DNA of 64,000 nucleotides from positions 806,001 through 870,000 of the forward strand of contig CBDFIW010000001.1 of NCBI GenBank assembly GCA_965248255.1, read 5' to 3'. Below are positions 8,313 to 17,555 of this stretch, piece after piece; positions within the stretch are counted from its first letter, which is position 1; each line of letters starts with the position of its first letter. The notes beneath the pieces are model-generated. The model searched no databases. It saw only the letters and a list, made by a program, of their open reading frames with translations, and was not told where the DNA came from. This stretch comes from JAKZVK01 sp965248255 (GTDB lineage Bacteria > Acidobacteriota > Terriglobia > Bryobacterales > UBA6623). Made by a program: the position numbers and the translations under genes.

Positions 8313-9403
8313 GCGCAGGGCTCAAGGCCCAGATGCCGTTTCACGCTGTGATTCTGGCTGGAGGACGTGGGACCCGTTTCTGGCCGAGCAGCCGTGTCGC
8401 CCTACCGAAGCAGTTGCTTCCGGTGGTGGGGGAGCACTCCCTGCTACAGCAAACGGTCGCCCGGCTCGAGAGGCTGGTTCCGCCCCAGCGCCTCTGGGTG
8501 TTGACGAACGAGCGGCTGCGCCGCCGCGTACGGCAGCAGCTTCCGCAGGTGCCGGCACGGCAGATCATCGCCGAGCCGGTACAGCGCAACACCGCCCCCG
8601 CGATCGCCCTGGCCGCCCGCATCCTGTCCCAACAGGATCCCGATGCGGTCATGGGGGTGTTCCCGGCGGACCACTTCATCGCGCGACCCGCGGTCTTCGC
8701 CAAGCTCCTCGGGCGGGCGATCAACGCGGCCGCCCAAGGTCAGTTGATCGTCCTCGGAATCCCGCCCCGCAGCCCGGAGACGGGCTACGGCTACATCAAG
8801 TTCCCCACACAAGCCCAACCGGGGGATTCTCTCCCGTCGCGGGTTCTCAAGTTCGAGGAGAAACCGTCCCCATCCAAAGCAAAGCGCCTCGTACGGGCCG
8901 GCAACTACTACTGGAACAGCGGGATGTTCGTCTGGCAGGCCCGGACGATCAACATGGCCGTGGTGCGGTACTTGCCGAGAACCGCCGCGGCGCTCGCCAA
9001 GCTCGCTCCGATCTCATCGAGGAGCTTTGCTTCTTCACTCCGCAAGCAGTATCCCGGCTGCGACAGCCAGTCCATCGACTATGGCGTACTCGAGCACGCA
9101 AAGAACATCGTCGGGTTCGCTTGCCCCGACTTCGGCTGGAGCGATGTTGGCAGCTGGGAAGCTGTGTATGAACTGCACCGGAAGGATCGCTACGGCAACG
9201 CCACAAGCGGCGATGTCTTGCAGCAAGACGCCCATGGCAACTACGTCGCGGCGGGCGCCAAACCGGTGGCGCTCGTCGGTGTAAGGGATCTGGTGGTAGT
9301 GGATACACCCGACGCCCTCTTGATTTGCTCGCGGGCGGCAGCGCAGGACGTCTCCCTGCTAGTCAAACGGCTCGAGAGGACCGGTCGCCGCGACTTGCTG
9401 TAA
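8309..9403 (+). CDS. manC: Mannose-1-phosphate guanylyltransferase
   Basis: Converts mannose-1-phosphate and GTP to GDP-mannose, the donor for polysaccharide and glycan synthesis. The nucleotide-binding signature AVILAGGRGTRFWPSSR with the downstream PKQLLPVVG is near the N-terminus, followed by PADHFI, GYGYIKF, FEEKPS, NYYWNSGMF and DFGWSDVGSW, in the usual order. The 364-residue length fits the nucleotidyltransferase-only type; there is no C-terminal isomerase domain. ATG 8309 overlaps the lepB stop; an upstream in-frame extension to 8261 is rejected because it would lie inside lepB. Confidence 0.9.
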   Translation: MSAGLKAQMPFHAVILAGGRGTRFWPSSRVALPKQLLPVVGEHSLLQQTVARLERLVPPQRLWVLTNERLRRRVRQQLPQVPARQIIAEPVQRNTAPAIALAARILSQQDPDAVMGVFPADHFIARPAVFAKLLGRAINAAAQGQLIVLGIPPRSPETGYGYIKFPTQAQPGDSLPSRVLKFEEKPSPSKAKRLVRAGNYYWNSGMFVWQARTINMAVVRYLPRTAAALAKLAPISSRSFASSLRKQYPGCDSQSIDYGVLEHAKNIVGFACPDFGWSDVGSWEAVYELHRKDRYGNATSGDVLQQDAHGNYVAAGAKPVALVGVRDLVVVDTPDALLICSRAAAQDVSLLVKRLERTGRRDLL

Positions 9404-9458
9404 TCGAAGCTGGTCGAACTCAAACTCGGACGTTCCTGGTCGAACCCTGGTCCTCAAG

Positions 9459-10613
9459 CTAGTCGCGCGCGACCGACGCTTCGGTGACTAGCACCGGAAC
9501 TTGTTCCACGATGGTGATCCCGAAGCCATCGAGGCCGACGACCTTGCGCGGTCGGTTCGTCAGAAGCCGAATCCTTCGCAGGCCCAGGTCGGAAAGAATC
9601 TGCGCCCCGATACCCGAGCGATATTGCAAGAGGCTCTGCCGCGCCTCGGTGTGCTGCAGAGGTTGCTTGGGGTGAGCGACGATGCGGCAGCCGCCGTCGA
9701 ATAGCTTCTCAACATCGTAGCCAAGTCCGGTCTGGTGTAGATAGACCAGCACGCCACGGCCCATGGCGGCGATCATCTCCATCGACCTCTCGATGATCTG
9801 ATGCGAGGGGTACCGTGTGGAATGGAACACGTCGCCTAAAAGGTCGCGGGAATGCATCCGGACGAGCACCGAATCGACGTCACGGACCTTGCCATGAACC
9901 AAGGCCAAGTGATGGGAGGAATCAATCTCGCTATGGTAGGCGATGGTCCGGAACTCGCCGAACCGAGTCTCTAGCAGACCCTCCGCGACGCGCTCAACAT
10001 AGGTTTCGTTTTCGAGCCGGTAGCGGATGATCGCGGCGACCGTGATCATCTTGAGGTCATGCTTGGCGCAAAAGTCGAGCAGTTGCGGCACCCGTGCCAT
10101 GGTGCCGTCGTCGTTCATGATTTCGCAAATCACGCCCGCAGGCACGAGACCGGCGAGCCGCGCCAGATCTACCGACGCTTCGGTCTGACCGGCGCGGACC
10201 AGCACGCCTCCCTTGCGTGCCCGCAGAGGGGGAACGTGCCCGGGACGCGCAAGATCAGCCGGACGCGTGCCCGGGTCAATCGCCGTCCTTATCGTGTGGG
10301 CCCGGTCTGCGGCCGAGATGCCGGTGGTGACGCCAGCCGCCGCATCGATCGATTCGCAGAAGGCCGTCCCGAGTCGAGCCGTGTTGCGCTCCGTCATCAG
10401 AGGTATTCGTAGATGATCGAGCCGCTCCTCGGTCAGCGCTAGACAGATCAAGCCCCGTCCGTGGGTCGCCATGAAGTTGATGGCTTCGGGCGTGACTTTC
10501 TCCGCCGCTAGCGTAAGGTCGCCCTCGTTCTCGCGATCTTCGTCGTCGACGACGACGATCATCCGACCGTCGCGGAAATCCTCCAATAGCTCGGGTACCG
10601 TCGCGAACCCCAT
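9459..10613 (-). CDS. ribBA: RibB (DHBP synthase) fused to degenerate GTP cyclohydrolase II-like domain
   Basis: A 384-residue two-domain riboflavin-type protein. The N-terminal 200 residues match 3,4-dihydroxy-2-butanone 4-phosphate synthase (DDEDRENEGDLTLAAE, ATHGRGLIC, VTTGISAADRA, RPGHVPPLRA). The motif usually GHTEA is AGQTEAS (Gln143), so a metal-ligand His is replaced. The C-terminal domain aligns with GTP cyclohydrolase II but the zinc site HSECLTGD...RCDC reads HSRDLLGDVFHSTRYPS (positions 257, 268, 270 are Asp, Tyr, Ser), and the RQEGRGIGL box reads HQTGLGYDV. GIGAQIL and LLTNRPRKVVGL are kept. Inference: the second domain is inactive in GTP hydrolysis, as described for RibBX-type proteins; a separate RibA is expected elsewhere. 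Start ATG 10613 has GAAGG upstream; no FMN riboswitch was recognised. Confidence 0.85.
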   Translation of the reverse strand: MGFATVPELLEDFRDGRMIVVVDDEDRENEGDLTLAAEKVTPEAINFMATHGRGLICLALTEERLDHLRIPLMTERNTARLGTAFCESIDAAAGVTTGISAADRAHTIRTAIDPGTRPADLARPGHVPPLRARKGGVLVRAGQTEASVDLARLAGLVPAGVICEIMNDDGTMARVPQLLDFCAKHDLKMITVAAIIRYRLENETYVERVAEGLLETRFGEFRTIAYHSEIDSSHHLALVHGKVRDVDSVLVRMHSRDLLGDVFHSTRYPSHQIIERSMEMIAAMGRGVLVYLHQTGLGYDVEKLFDGGCRIVAHPKQPLQHTEARQSLLQYRSGIGAQILSDLGLRRIRLLTNRPRKVVGLDGFGITIVEQVPVLVTEASVARD

Positions 10614-11066
10614 ACGTGCCTTCAATATAGCCCACTGTCCCCCCAGCGCCGCCTGAAGCAATTCTCCCAGATCCGTCCGCAAGCCTTGAAGTGACACAAG
10701 ATGCCAGTCGGCGATGCAGGCCTCACAAGGGAGCCTCGAAGCGCCATTTTGCGACATCGACGTTCTCTGGGCGATCAAGAGCTGTAGCGGAGTCTGTGTG
10801 GGAAGGCCGACTGGGCAGCATAGGGGCGCAGCACGGAACCCTGGGCCGCCCATCCTGCTGTGGGGCTTGTCAAGGAGCCGGCTTCCGCGAGCGCTTGTGA
10901 GTGTAGTAGCTCGTGGGTGCCAAGGGTCTTCGAGCTTATTCAGTAAGGGTCAGTGATGCTCCCCACAGCCCGACGTCCCCGCACCTTCTGGCCGTTGCCA
11001 ACCAGACGATCAAGGTCTCGCGCGGATGGCTGCAAAGTGCAACCACGGGCCGCTCGGGCTCCGGGG
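10614..11066. other. Intergenic region upstream of ribBA
   Basis: About 450 bases between two minus-strand genes. A TATATT sits about 12 bases before the ribBA ATG, too close to be a standard -10 for that start. No gene, FMN riboswitch core or terminator could be supported. Confidence 0.4.
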
Positions 11067-12556
11067 TTAGAGGCTGGCTGCGACTGAGCCGAGACCGTTG
11101 GTGTGCTGTGAAAAGAACAGTTGGAACTTGGTGCGGAACTCGTTCATTTCATTCAGGTCACCCGGACTGGCCGTAACCGTCGAAGAATCACCGTCATCCG
11201 GGACCACCAGGATGAAGGCCAGTCTTGCCGGAAACGTATCCTGCGCCGGGGTTCGCTGACCGTTTGCGTTGATGATGTCCTGGATGGTCACGGGGATCCC
11301 GGACCCGTTGACCGTCATGCCCTCCTGAGGGAAGGTCGAGTCGCTGATCTCATCGTGATGGCAATTCTGGCTCCTCGAATTACACGGTCGATCGCGGTCG
11401 CCACTGTCTCCACCGTGCTCATGAAGTGTCGTGCCTCGCCGAGAGAACTCGAACTTGTTCTTGCCGCCTCCCTTGCCCGACAGGAAACGGATTTTCGTGC
11501 TACCGCCCCCCTCACGGGACGAGAAGTTGAATGCCTTCTTGCCGCCCCCCTGCCGTTGCCGTTGTTGCCCGACCCCGACGAGGTATCCGTCTGCTCTTCT
11601 TCCTGGACGAAAGTGACGGGCTGGGTCCGTAGACTCTGGTGCGCGCCGCCAAGGTCAAGCATGCCCATGACGTATAGGTCAAAGAGCGTGTAGCTGTCGA
11701 ACGGCTTTCCGGTTGTGAAGCTGGCGTCCCCGTTTTCGCTCCAGCTGTTGCCCTCCATGACCGAGGCACCGGCCCCGATCAAGCTGCCGTTGACGGCCCC
11801 TGTGTCGAGGAAGAAGCTCCAATGGGAATTCCCTCGCCCCAGAATGTCGGCAACTTGGGTGTTTACGAATGAGCCCCAGCGGTGACCGACTTCCTGGCCC
11901 AACACCTCGATGCCAGTGACAGCCGTGAATCCTGGGATATTTCCTTCGGCCCCGGAGAACTCCCCAAGATCGTTCATGTTGACGATGTTCTTCAGCGTGC
12001 CGGGCTGTGGCAGACCCACGTGATCAAGATTGTTGTAGATCGAGTCCCCGATCCCCCCGACGGTATTCTGCATGCCAAGCGAAAAGGCAAATCCCGATTC
12101 CGGCTCCGGTTCGTCGGCAAAGGTGGAGGCCGCGAAGATCACGATGGTGTCGTACTGATCGTTGTGGGTTTCGTAGAACTCTCGGGCGATCCCATAGGAG
12201 CGCGTAACGTAGTTGATATAGGGTGGACCGCCTTGCCCCTTGAACCTCACGTGGATGAGTAGATCTCCCTGGTCTTCGATGACAGCAATGTCCCCGTAGT
12301 CCACATTGCGGAGACCGCCTCCCTCCGCAAGCGTGTTCGGGTCCGTCGTACCGTCGCCTCCGCCTCCCATCTGGTGAGCACGGGCTGCCCGCTCGATCTC
12401 CTTGACAACGGGCTTCAGTTTACGGTCTGCCGCACAAAGCCCTCGCGAACGCTCTACCGCGACTTCGGGTAGGGTTTGCGGCGAAAGGGTTGCCGATCCT
12501 CCGACGGCAAGGTAAGTTGACACGGTCAGGAACAAGATGGTTTTCCGGGAGTTCAT
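11067..12556 (-). pseudogene. Exported metallopeptidase-like protein, frameshifted
   Basis: Start ATG 12556 has an AGGAGA box at ideal spacing and a signal peptide (TILFLTVSTYLAVGGSA). The first frame runs about 335 residues through a globular domain with YDTIVIFAASTFADEPEPES, GFTAVTGIEVLGQEVGHRWG and FDLYVMGML. The QEVGH-RW segment resembles an HExxH helix with Gln for the first His. At the C6 run 11545-11550 the frame changes; one extra G on the coding strand joins it to a frame reading KKAFNFSSREGGG, KIRFLSGKGGGKNKFEFSRR, then MTVNGSGIPVTIQDIINANG and ending GLGSVAASL at 11067. The rejoined protein would be about 496 residues. Family not recognised. IS630 copy 1 is inserted 89 bases upstream of the start. 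Confidence 0.65.
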
Positions 12557-12668
12557 GAATTCTCCTGATTACCGAGGTCCGCTGAGCACTGCAATTCGCC
12601 GCGTTCGCTGAGAAGTGACCCGTAGTACGAGCCGACCTCGAAACTATTGACTCCCGCATAATATAGAG

Positions 12669-13160
12669 TCAGTCAAAACAAAGAGAAGACTGTTTCCAGA
12701 AGGCCGTGATCAAACGCGGTTTGCGGTACATGCGGCGGAGTGCCTTGCGGGCCCGCTCGTTCAGCTCGCCGTAGTCTTTCGGACAGACGTTCGGCAACTC
12801 GTGCTGCTTCCAGTAAGCCCAGATGTATTCCACCGGATTCAACTCCGGCGCATAGGGTGGCAAGTACTCGGTTGCGATGTGGCCTTCGGAGAGTTCGATG
12901 AACTCTTGCACCAGGCGGCTACGGTGCGCCGGCAGCCGATCCCAGACGATCAGCAGCGGGCGATCGATATGACGTACCAACGCCTTGAGAAAGTCGGTCA
13001 CTTGCTCTTTGCCGATCGCACCGGGATAGAGCCGGAAGTAGAAGTTACGCAGCGTCAGCCCCGCCGAGACGGAAAGCTTCTCCCAGTTGAAGTTAAACTG
13101 CAGCACCGGTGTTTGGCCACGTGGCGCCCAGGTGCGGCAGCGATGCGGCTTCTGACTCAA
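12669..13160 (-). CDS. IS630 transposase, catalytic ORF B (copy 1)
   Basis: Encodes the C-terminal DDE domain with the second catalytic Asp in LLIVWDRLPAHRS and the Glu in YAPELNPVEYIWAYW. The first Asp (in FIDESG) lies in the same frame but upstream of the TTG that could start ORF B alone, so catalysis needs fusion with ORF A. Confidence 0.85.
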   Translation of the reverse strand: MSQKPHRCRTWAPRGQTPVLQFNFNWEKLSVSAGLTLRNFYFRLYPGAIGKEQVTDFLKALVRHIDRPLLIVWDRLPAHRSRLVQEFIELSEGHIATEYLPPYAPELNPVEYIWAYWKQHELPNVCPKDYGELNERARKALRRMYRKPRLITAFWKQSSLCFD

Positions 13161-13683
13161 TCCGCTTTCGTCGATGAAGACGAGCGTACGGCCTTCGTTT
13201 TGGGCTTTTTTTAATGCGCTTCCAGGTCTTGCGCTTCCAGGTGCGGATCCGCTCTTCGTTGCGCTCGCGCGCCTTTCCGGCCGGGCGTTGCGGGCTCCAG
13301 TCGAGCGCTCGCAGGATCTTCCAGACGTGGCCTGCGTGGTATGCGACCCCGAACTCGTCTCCGGTCAGCCGAGCCACCCGCGGACAGCTCCACAGGGGCG
13401 TTGGGAAGCCGTGGGCTTCCGGGCCTTCCAGCAGCAGCGACGTCAGGCGTTCGCGTTGTGCGGCATCGAGGAGCGGCTTGCGTCCGGCGCGCCCGGCCTG
13501 GCGGAGTCCGGCCGCACCCTGCTCGCGGTATTGCCGCCGCCACTCACTGACGGTTTGGCGAGCGACGTTCAGCCGTCTCGCCGTCTCGGACTGATTGTGG
13601 CCTTGGTGGAGCAGCCGCATCGCTTCGAAACGGCGCTTCTCCAGCGCCTTGAAATCCCGCTTCACACCTTTGGGGTTGCCCAT
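13093..13683 (-). CDS. IS630 transposase, N-terminal ORF A (copy 1, A7 variant)
   Basis: Starts at ATG 13683 (MGNPKGVKRDFKALEKRRF) with the helix-turn-helix SETARRLNVARQTVSEWRRQ for end binding. Because the A-run is one base shorter than in the other copies, the frame after RIKK reads SPKRRPYARLHRRKRIESE instead of the normal short ORF A tail, overlapping ORF B by 68 bases. A -1 slip here would not reach the ORF B frame, so this copy is probably unable to make the fused transposase by the standard route. Confidence 0.8.
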   Translation of the reverse strand: MGNPKGVKRDFKALEKRRFEAMRLLHQGHNQSETARRLNVARQTVSEWRRQYREQGAAGLRQAGRAGRKPLLDAAQRERLTSLLLEGPEAHGFPTPLWSCPRVARLTGDEFGVAYHAGHVWKILRALDWSPQRPAGKARERNEERIRTWKRKTWKRIKKSPKRRPYARLHRRKRIESEAASLPHLGATWPNTGAAV

Positions 13684-13831
13684 ACATATATAGATGCTCC
13701 ACACTGTCAAAAAGTGTCATAATAATTTGCGGGATTCAATAAAAGGCAAGTCTAACAGCGGCTGGCAAATTGGTACCATAGGTAATAGGTCCTATAAAGG
13801 AACAGAATCCTCATCAGTTCCAATTCTTGGG

Positions 13832-14860
13832 TACTGGGGTATTTACTTGACTCAGGTGACCCCTACATCTTGTGGTCGACAGAAGCAGCATTTTCAGTGC
13901 CGCCGATGATGGACTTGTATGGCACGGGGTCGATGGCGACCGCCTGTTGCACAAGTCGATAGAAGAGCTTCCCTCGGCTGCGAGAGTTGCGTCGATTAAA
14001 GCGGAAGGTAAACTCGTCCAGGTAGTAGTCCAGATGCTCGGGGTTGACGGCCCCCTGATGCGTCCCCAGCAGCCAACGCTTCAAAAGCAACGCCACGCGG
14101 TGCACTCGGGGCAGCAGCTTCGAGGCCGACTCCGGCCCCTCATCGAGGAACGTTACTTCGTGCCGGTAGCCGCGCTTCTGTAGCGGCTCATAGCCCAGCC
14201 AGCCGTCGGTATGAACCGTGCTGCCCCGTTCAATCGCTTCTTCGGCAAAGGGCATCAAGCTTTCTGCGCTCGCATCCCGGACTCTGCGCATCCGAAGCCG
14301 TCCCGTTCCCCTGCCGTCCTCCTGGGCGGCGATGGCAATCAACGATTTGGTATAGGTCTGGCGACCGCGCACGCCCTCTTCTGGGCTGCCCCAGTACGTC
14401 TCGTCCACCTCCACACGGCCGCTGAGGCGGTCGCGACCGGGGCGCACCATGGCGCGGCGCAACTTGTGCAGCCAGCTCCAGGCCGTCTTGTAGCTGCCCA
14501 GCCCCAAGACTCGCTGCAGCCCCAGGGCACTCACTCCGTTTTTCTGACTGGTCACCCACCAGATGGCTCGCAACCACAGCCGCAGGGGCTGACGAGTGTC
14601 CTGGAACACCGTGCCAGCGGTGACCGAGGTCTGCCGACCGCAGCCCGAGCACTCCCACAGCCCTTGCCGGACCGGCCAAGCCGCGCCGTGTCCGCAGCGC
14701 GGACAGCGGAATCCTTCCGGCCAGCGCAGCTGGAACAGATAATCCCGACAAGCCTCCTCCGTCGCAAAGCGGGCCTCGAACTCAGCCAAGTTCCGCGGAT
14801 AGTCCTCCATCGCACCGCATACTACATCTTGGGGCTACCTGAGTCAAGTAAATACCCCAT
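13832..14860 (-). mobile_element. IS1595-family insertion sequence with 8-bp target duplication
   Basis: The ends share the inverted repeat GGGGTATTTACTTGACTCAG (left at 13836, right ending about 14858). Direct repeats TTCTTGGG at 13824-13831 and 14861-14868 flank the element, matching the 8-bp duplication known for IS1595. The element carries one transposase gene. Confidence 0.88.
13863..14810 (-). CDS. IS1595-family transposase
   Basis: 315 residues. The N-terminus has a zinc ribbon (FRCPRCGHGAAW... WECSGCGRQ) followed by TAGTVFQDTRQPLRLWLRAI; the catalytic core begins with VEVDETYWG (first Asp) and continues with VHTDGWLGY (second Asp) and ends near HLDYYLDEFTFRFNRRNSRS, where the family has its last acidic/Asn position. 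Length and layout match ISXO2-like transposases. It appears intact and recently inserted, given its exact target duplication. Confidence 0.92.
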   Translation of the reverse strand: MEDYPRNLAEFEARFATEEACRDYLFQLRWPEGFRCPRCGHGAAWPVRQGLWECSGCGRQTSVTAGTVFQDTRQPLRLWLRAIWWVTSQKNGVSALGLQRVLGLGSYKTAWSWLHKLRRAMVRPGRDRLSGRVEVDETYWGSPEEGVRGRQTYTKSLIAIAAQEDGRGTGRLRMRRVRDASAESLMPFAEEAIERGSTVHTDGWLGYEPLQKRGYRHEVTFLDEGPESASKLLPRVHRVALLLKRWLLGTHQGAVNPEHLDYYLDEFTFRFNRRNSRSRGKLFYRLVQQAVAIDPVPYKSIIGGTENAASVDHKM

Positions 14861-14868
14861 TTCTTGGG

Positions 14869-15284
14869 TTTACCTGGGCGTGTTAGATTGGATTTGTCGC
14901 TCCCGGCCAGCAGGGGACATGCTATCGCCAGGACGAAGGTTGACTGTCGATCTGACCTGCCACTTCGTAACGACCGTAACTAACTTAATCTACGCGGTTT
15001 ATGTAGATACAACCGGTTGAGGGCGAAGTCTGGCCATGGACCAGTGCCGGGTCGTAGCACTCCGGTGACGCAAGACGAGGGGTAGACCCAGATCAGTTTA
15101 GAGAGAGCATCAGACAGTTGAGCTGATGTACCAGGACTACGCAATCACCGACGTGTCCTGAGGGAAGTGTGTAGTCTCGCTCTAGGGCATTTGCCTGGAA
15201 ATGTTACTAGGGAATATCAGCCGACTCACAGTTCTAGATGGATTAGAAACAAAGGGAAGTTTACCTGAGCCCGCTTGAGAGGGG
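14869..15284. other. Spacer between IS1595 and IS1380 elements
   Basis: About 420 bases, locally more AT-rich than the genes around. No coding frame, RNA or repeat was recognised; it is probably the remains of the region into which the elements inserted. Confidence 0.4.
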
Positions 15285-16975
15285 TTCTTACCCGGATTTC
15301 CGATTTGACCGTCGCCTGCTAACCAACCGGGCACTCTCAGCGCCCTTACAGATGCGGGTTTGAGCGCAGCGCAAGAGAGCGGGAGGGCGACACCCAGTGG
15401 GTGACAAAGAGCAGAGGGCATTTCAGCTATCGTTCAACGGATTTCTGAAGGTCGATTTCCAAGGCTCGCGGGTGACCTCCGATGGCGGGCTTCTTCTCGT
15501 CCGAGAACTGGACGAGCGGCTCGGACTGGGCAAGCTGATCGACGAGCATCTGACGGATTCGCGACAAGGCTCGAACAAGAAGTTCCCGCTGGCCGATCTG
15601 GTGCGACAGTCGGTCTACAGCCGACTCGCAGGCTACGAGGACCTCAACGATGCCGTTCGTGTCTCCGCCGATCCGACGTTTCGCTTGCTGGGCTCGAAGA
15701 AAAACTGGGATCGCGGTGGGGCGCTCACCTCGCGACGGCAAAGTTTTGAGGCAGAGCTGCTGGCCAGTGAAGAGAACCTGCTTGGGTTGATGGCGGTGAA
15801 CCGCGAGTTGGTCGCTCAAGCCGAAGCGCAGGACCAGTCCGAGCGCGTCGTGCTCGATATGGACTCCACCGAGAGCCCGGTCCACGGTCAGCAGGAAGGC
15901 AGTGCCTACAACGGGCACTTCGAGTCCACCTGCTACCACCCGCTGTTGCTGTTCAACCAGCACGGCGATTGTCTGGCGGCGAAACTGCGAGCGGGCAACG
16001 TCTCCAGCGCCGAGGACTGGGACGAGTTGCTGCTGCCCGGGATCGAGCGCCAACAGGCCGAAGGGAAACACGTGACGTTGCGGGCCGACGCAGCCTTCGC
16101 CAAGCCGGAGATTTACGAAGCGTTGGAGCAGCGTGGCGTGGACTATGTGATTCGCATGCCGGCCAACAAGAACCTGGAGTTGGAGATCGAAGATATTCTG
16201 TTCCGTCCGCCGGGCAGGCCGAGCGCCAAGCCGCTGGTGCGCTACAAGAGCTTCCGCTACCAAGCCGCGAGCTGGTCCAAGCCCCGACGGATCGTCGCCA
16301 AGGTCGAGCTTCATCCCGGCGAGTTGTTTGCGCGACCCGGCTTCCTCGTAACCAACAAGGCCTTGCCGAGCCGCTCGGTGGTGTGCTTTTACAACAAACG
16401 CGGCACCGCCGAACAGTGGATCAAGGAAGGCAAGCAGGCCACGAGCTGGACGCGGCTGTCGTGCCATCGCTTTCGAGCGAACGAGGTGCGGCTGCAACTG
16501 AGCGTGCTGGCTTACACCCTGGGCAACTTGTGGCGGCGGCTCGGACTGCCGAGCAGGATCAAGAGTTGGTCGCTGACGACCTTGCAACACAGGTTGATGA
16601 AGACGGGCGGTCGGCTCGTCAAGCACGCCCGCTATTACTGGCTGCTGCTGGCGGAGGGGCATCTGAACCGGCGGCTGTTCGGTGACATGCTCAGGCGGCT
16701 CGCGGCGCTACCAGTGCCAGGCGGGTAGCTAGCGACGGGCTGCGACGGACAAGAGACGCCGAGTTGCTGAAGAGCGAACTACTAGGGAGCAGTGTCGGCG
16801 AAAAGCCCCCCAGCGAGTTGGAACGCGGCGATGAAGCGGCATTCAGCGACCGAATCGGGGGCGAACGGGGCATCGACCGTGAGAGGAGAACCAAGGTCTT
16901 GCATCCGAGCCGCGGATGGGAGTACCCTGACCGTGTCGGGATGGCCAAAACGGAAATCCCGGTCTTATTGTAAGT
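15285..16975 (+). mobile_element. IS1380-family insertion sequence (ends approximate)
   Basis: Inverted sequences flank the transposase: left CCCGGATTTCCGATTTGACC at about 15291-15310, right (reverse complement) CCGGGATTTCCGTTTTGGCC at about 16943-16962. They place the element at about 1.7 kb, the usual IS1380 size. The exact ends and target duplication could not be fixed by eye. Confidence 0.7.
15397..16728 (+). CDS. IS1380-family transposase
   Basis: 443 residues from a GTG start preceded by GGGAGGG. The order of motifs is that of IS1380: N-terminal SDGGLLLVRELDERLGL, then FPLADLVRQSVYSRLAGYED, catalytic LDMDSTESPVHGQQEG (first Asp), VTLRADAAFAKPEIYEALE (second Asp) and FYNKRGTAEQWIKEGKQA (Glu). 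No internal stop or shift is seen, so it is probably functional. Confidence 0.92.
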   Translation: MGDKEQRAFQLSFNGFLKVDFQGSRVTSDGGLLLVRELDERLGLGKLIDEHLTDSRQGSNKKFPLADLVRQSVYSRLAGYEDLNDAVRVSADPTFRLLGSKKNWDRGGALTSRRQSFEAELLASEENLLGLMAVNRELVAQAEAQDQSERVVLDMDSTESPVHGQQEGSAYNGHFESTCYHPLLLFNQHGDCLAAKLRAGNVSSAEDWDELLLPGIERQQAEGKHVTLRADAAFAKPEIYEALEQRGVDYVIRMPANKNLELEIEDILFRPPGRPSAKPLVRYKSFRYQAASWSKPRRIVAKVELHPGELFARPGFLVTNKALPSRSVVCFYNKRGTAEQWIKEGKQATSWTRLSCHRFRANEVRLQLSVLAYTLGNLWRRLGLPSRIKSWSLTTLQHRLMKTGGRLVKHARYYWLLLAEGHLNRRLFGDMLRRLAALPVPGG

Positions 16976-17017
16976 CAAGCGCGAGCCACCTCGTGGGGCA
17001 GAAGGGAGGCGGGTCGC

Positions 17018-17344
17018 GTGCTCAACAAGTTCAAATCGGTTTCAGCTTTCGTGGCGCTTCTCGTCGCCAACTTGGCGCTCGCGACGTTCGAGCCGCAGGC
17101 GGCATTGCACGCCAAGAGGCAGGATCCACCTGGCGAGTCCCATTGCACATCGGCATTGTAACCACGCCGGTCGGTTGCGACCCGACCTGTGCGAAGGTCT
17201 CTATGCCGCGCCGGCGACGAAGAGATGCTGCGTGCCGGCCTGACGATGGTAGAAGAGCGCCGCGAATCGTGCTTCAACCTGGTTCACTTTCAGGACCCGG
17301 GGTTGATCGTGCGGTGCGAGCCGAACCAGTTCGGATTCACTGAT
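17018..17344 (+). pseudogene. Decayed small secreted protein gene related to the 19410 gene
   Basis: A GTG at 17018 after a GGGAGGCGGG stretch opens a signal peptide MLNKFKSVSAFVALLVANLA followed by LATFEPQAALHAKRQ, strikingly like VVTFEPSQPIAHAAKK of the protein at 19410. The frame stops at TAA 17159. A second frame (NHAGRLRPDLCEGLYAAPA) and then the first frame again (DEEMLRAGLTMVEERRESC, then PNQFGFTDFPNPP, stop near 17342) give a plausible continuation, as if two compensating frameshifts had occurred. Seen: the leader similarity and open frames. Inference: a pseudogene; alternatively a genuine 47-residue peptide. Confidence 0.45.
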
Positions 17345-17555
17345 TTCCCAAACCCTCCCTAAATGGGGTGTCGGATAGAAAGGATCCGGAGCATGGAAGA
17401 GGGCACAAAGCGCGGCCTTACCAAATGAGGAGGCCCCGCCTTGATTTGAGTGCGACGAGTCTTCTCTTCAGTTTTCGGTGCCCGTCGTGTCTGAAACCTG
17501 TGCTGTAGACGATGTGCTCGTAACCCAGACCTATTGACTCCCGCATAATATAGAG

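Larger units (their letters stand above)
12645..13741 (-). mobile_element. IS630-family insertion sequence, copy 1
   Basis: A 1.1-kb element bounded by TA at both ends (12645-12646 and 13740-13741), with imperfect terminal inverted repeats TATTGACTCCCGCATAATAT and TATTGAATCCCGCAAATTAT. TA duplication and a DDE transposase of this type are characteristic of the IS630/Tc1 group. This copy has seven A residues (T7 at 13206-13212 on this strand) where the other four copies have eight. Confidence 0.93.

Noticed and set aside
10614..11066. FMN riboswitch before ribBA
   Set aside because: The conserved junction sequences of the FMN element could not be found in this spacer.
15427..16662. 411-codon minus-strand frame antisense to the IS1380 transposase
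   Set aside because: It overlaps a fully recognisable transposase and lacks family similarity.
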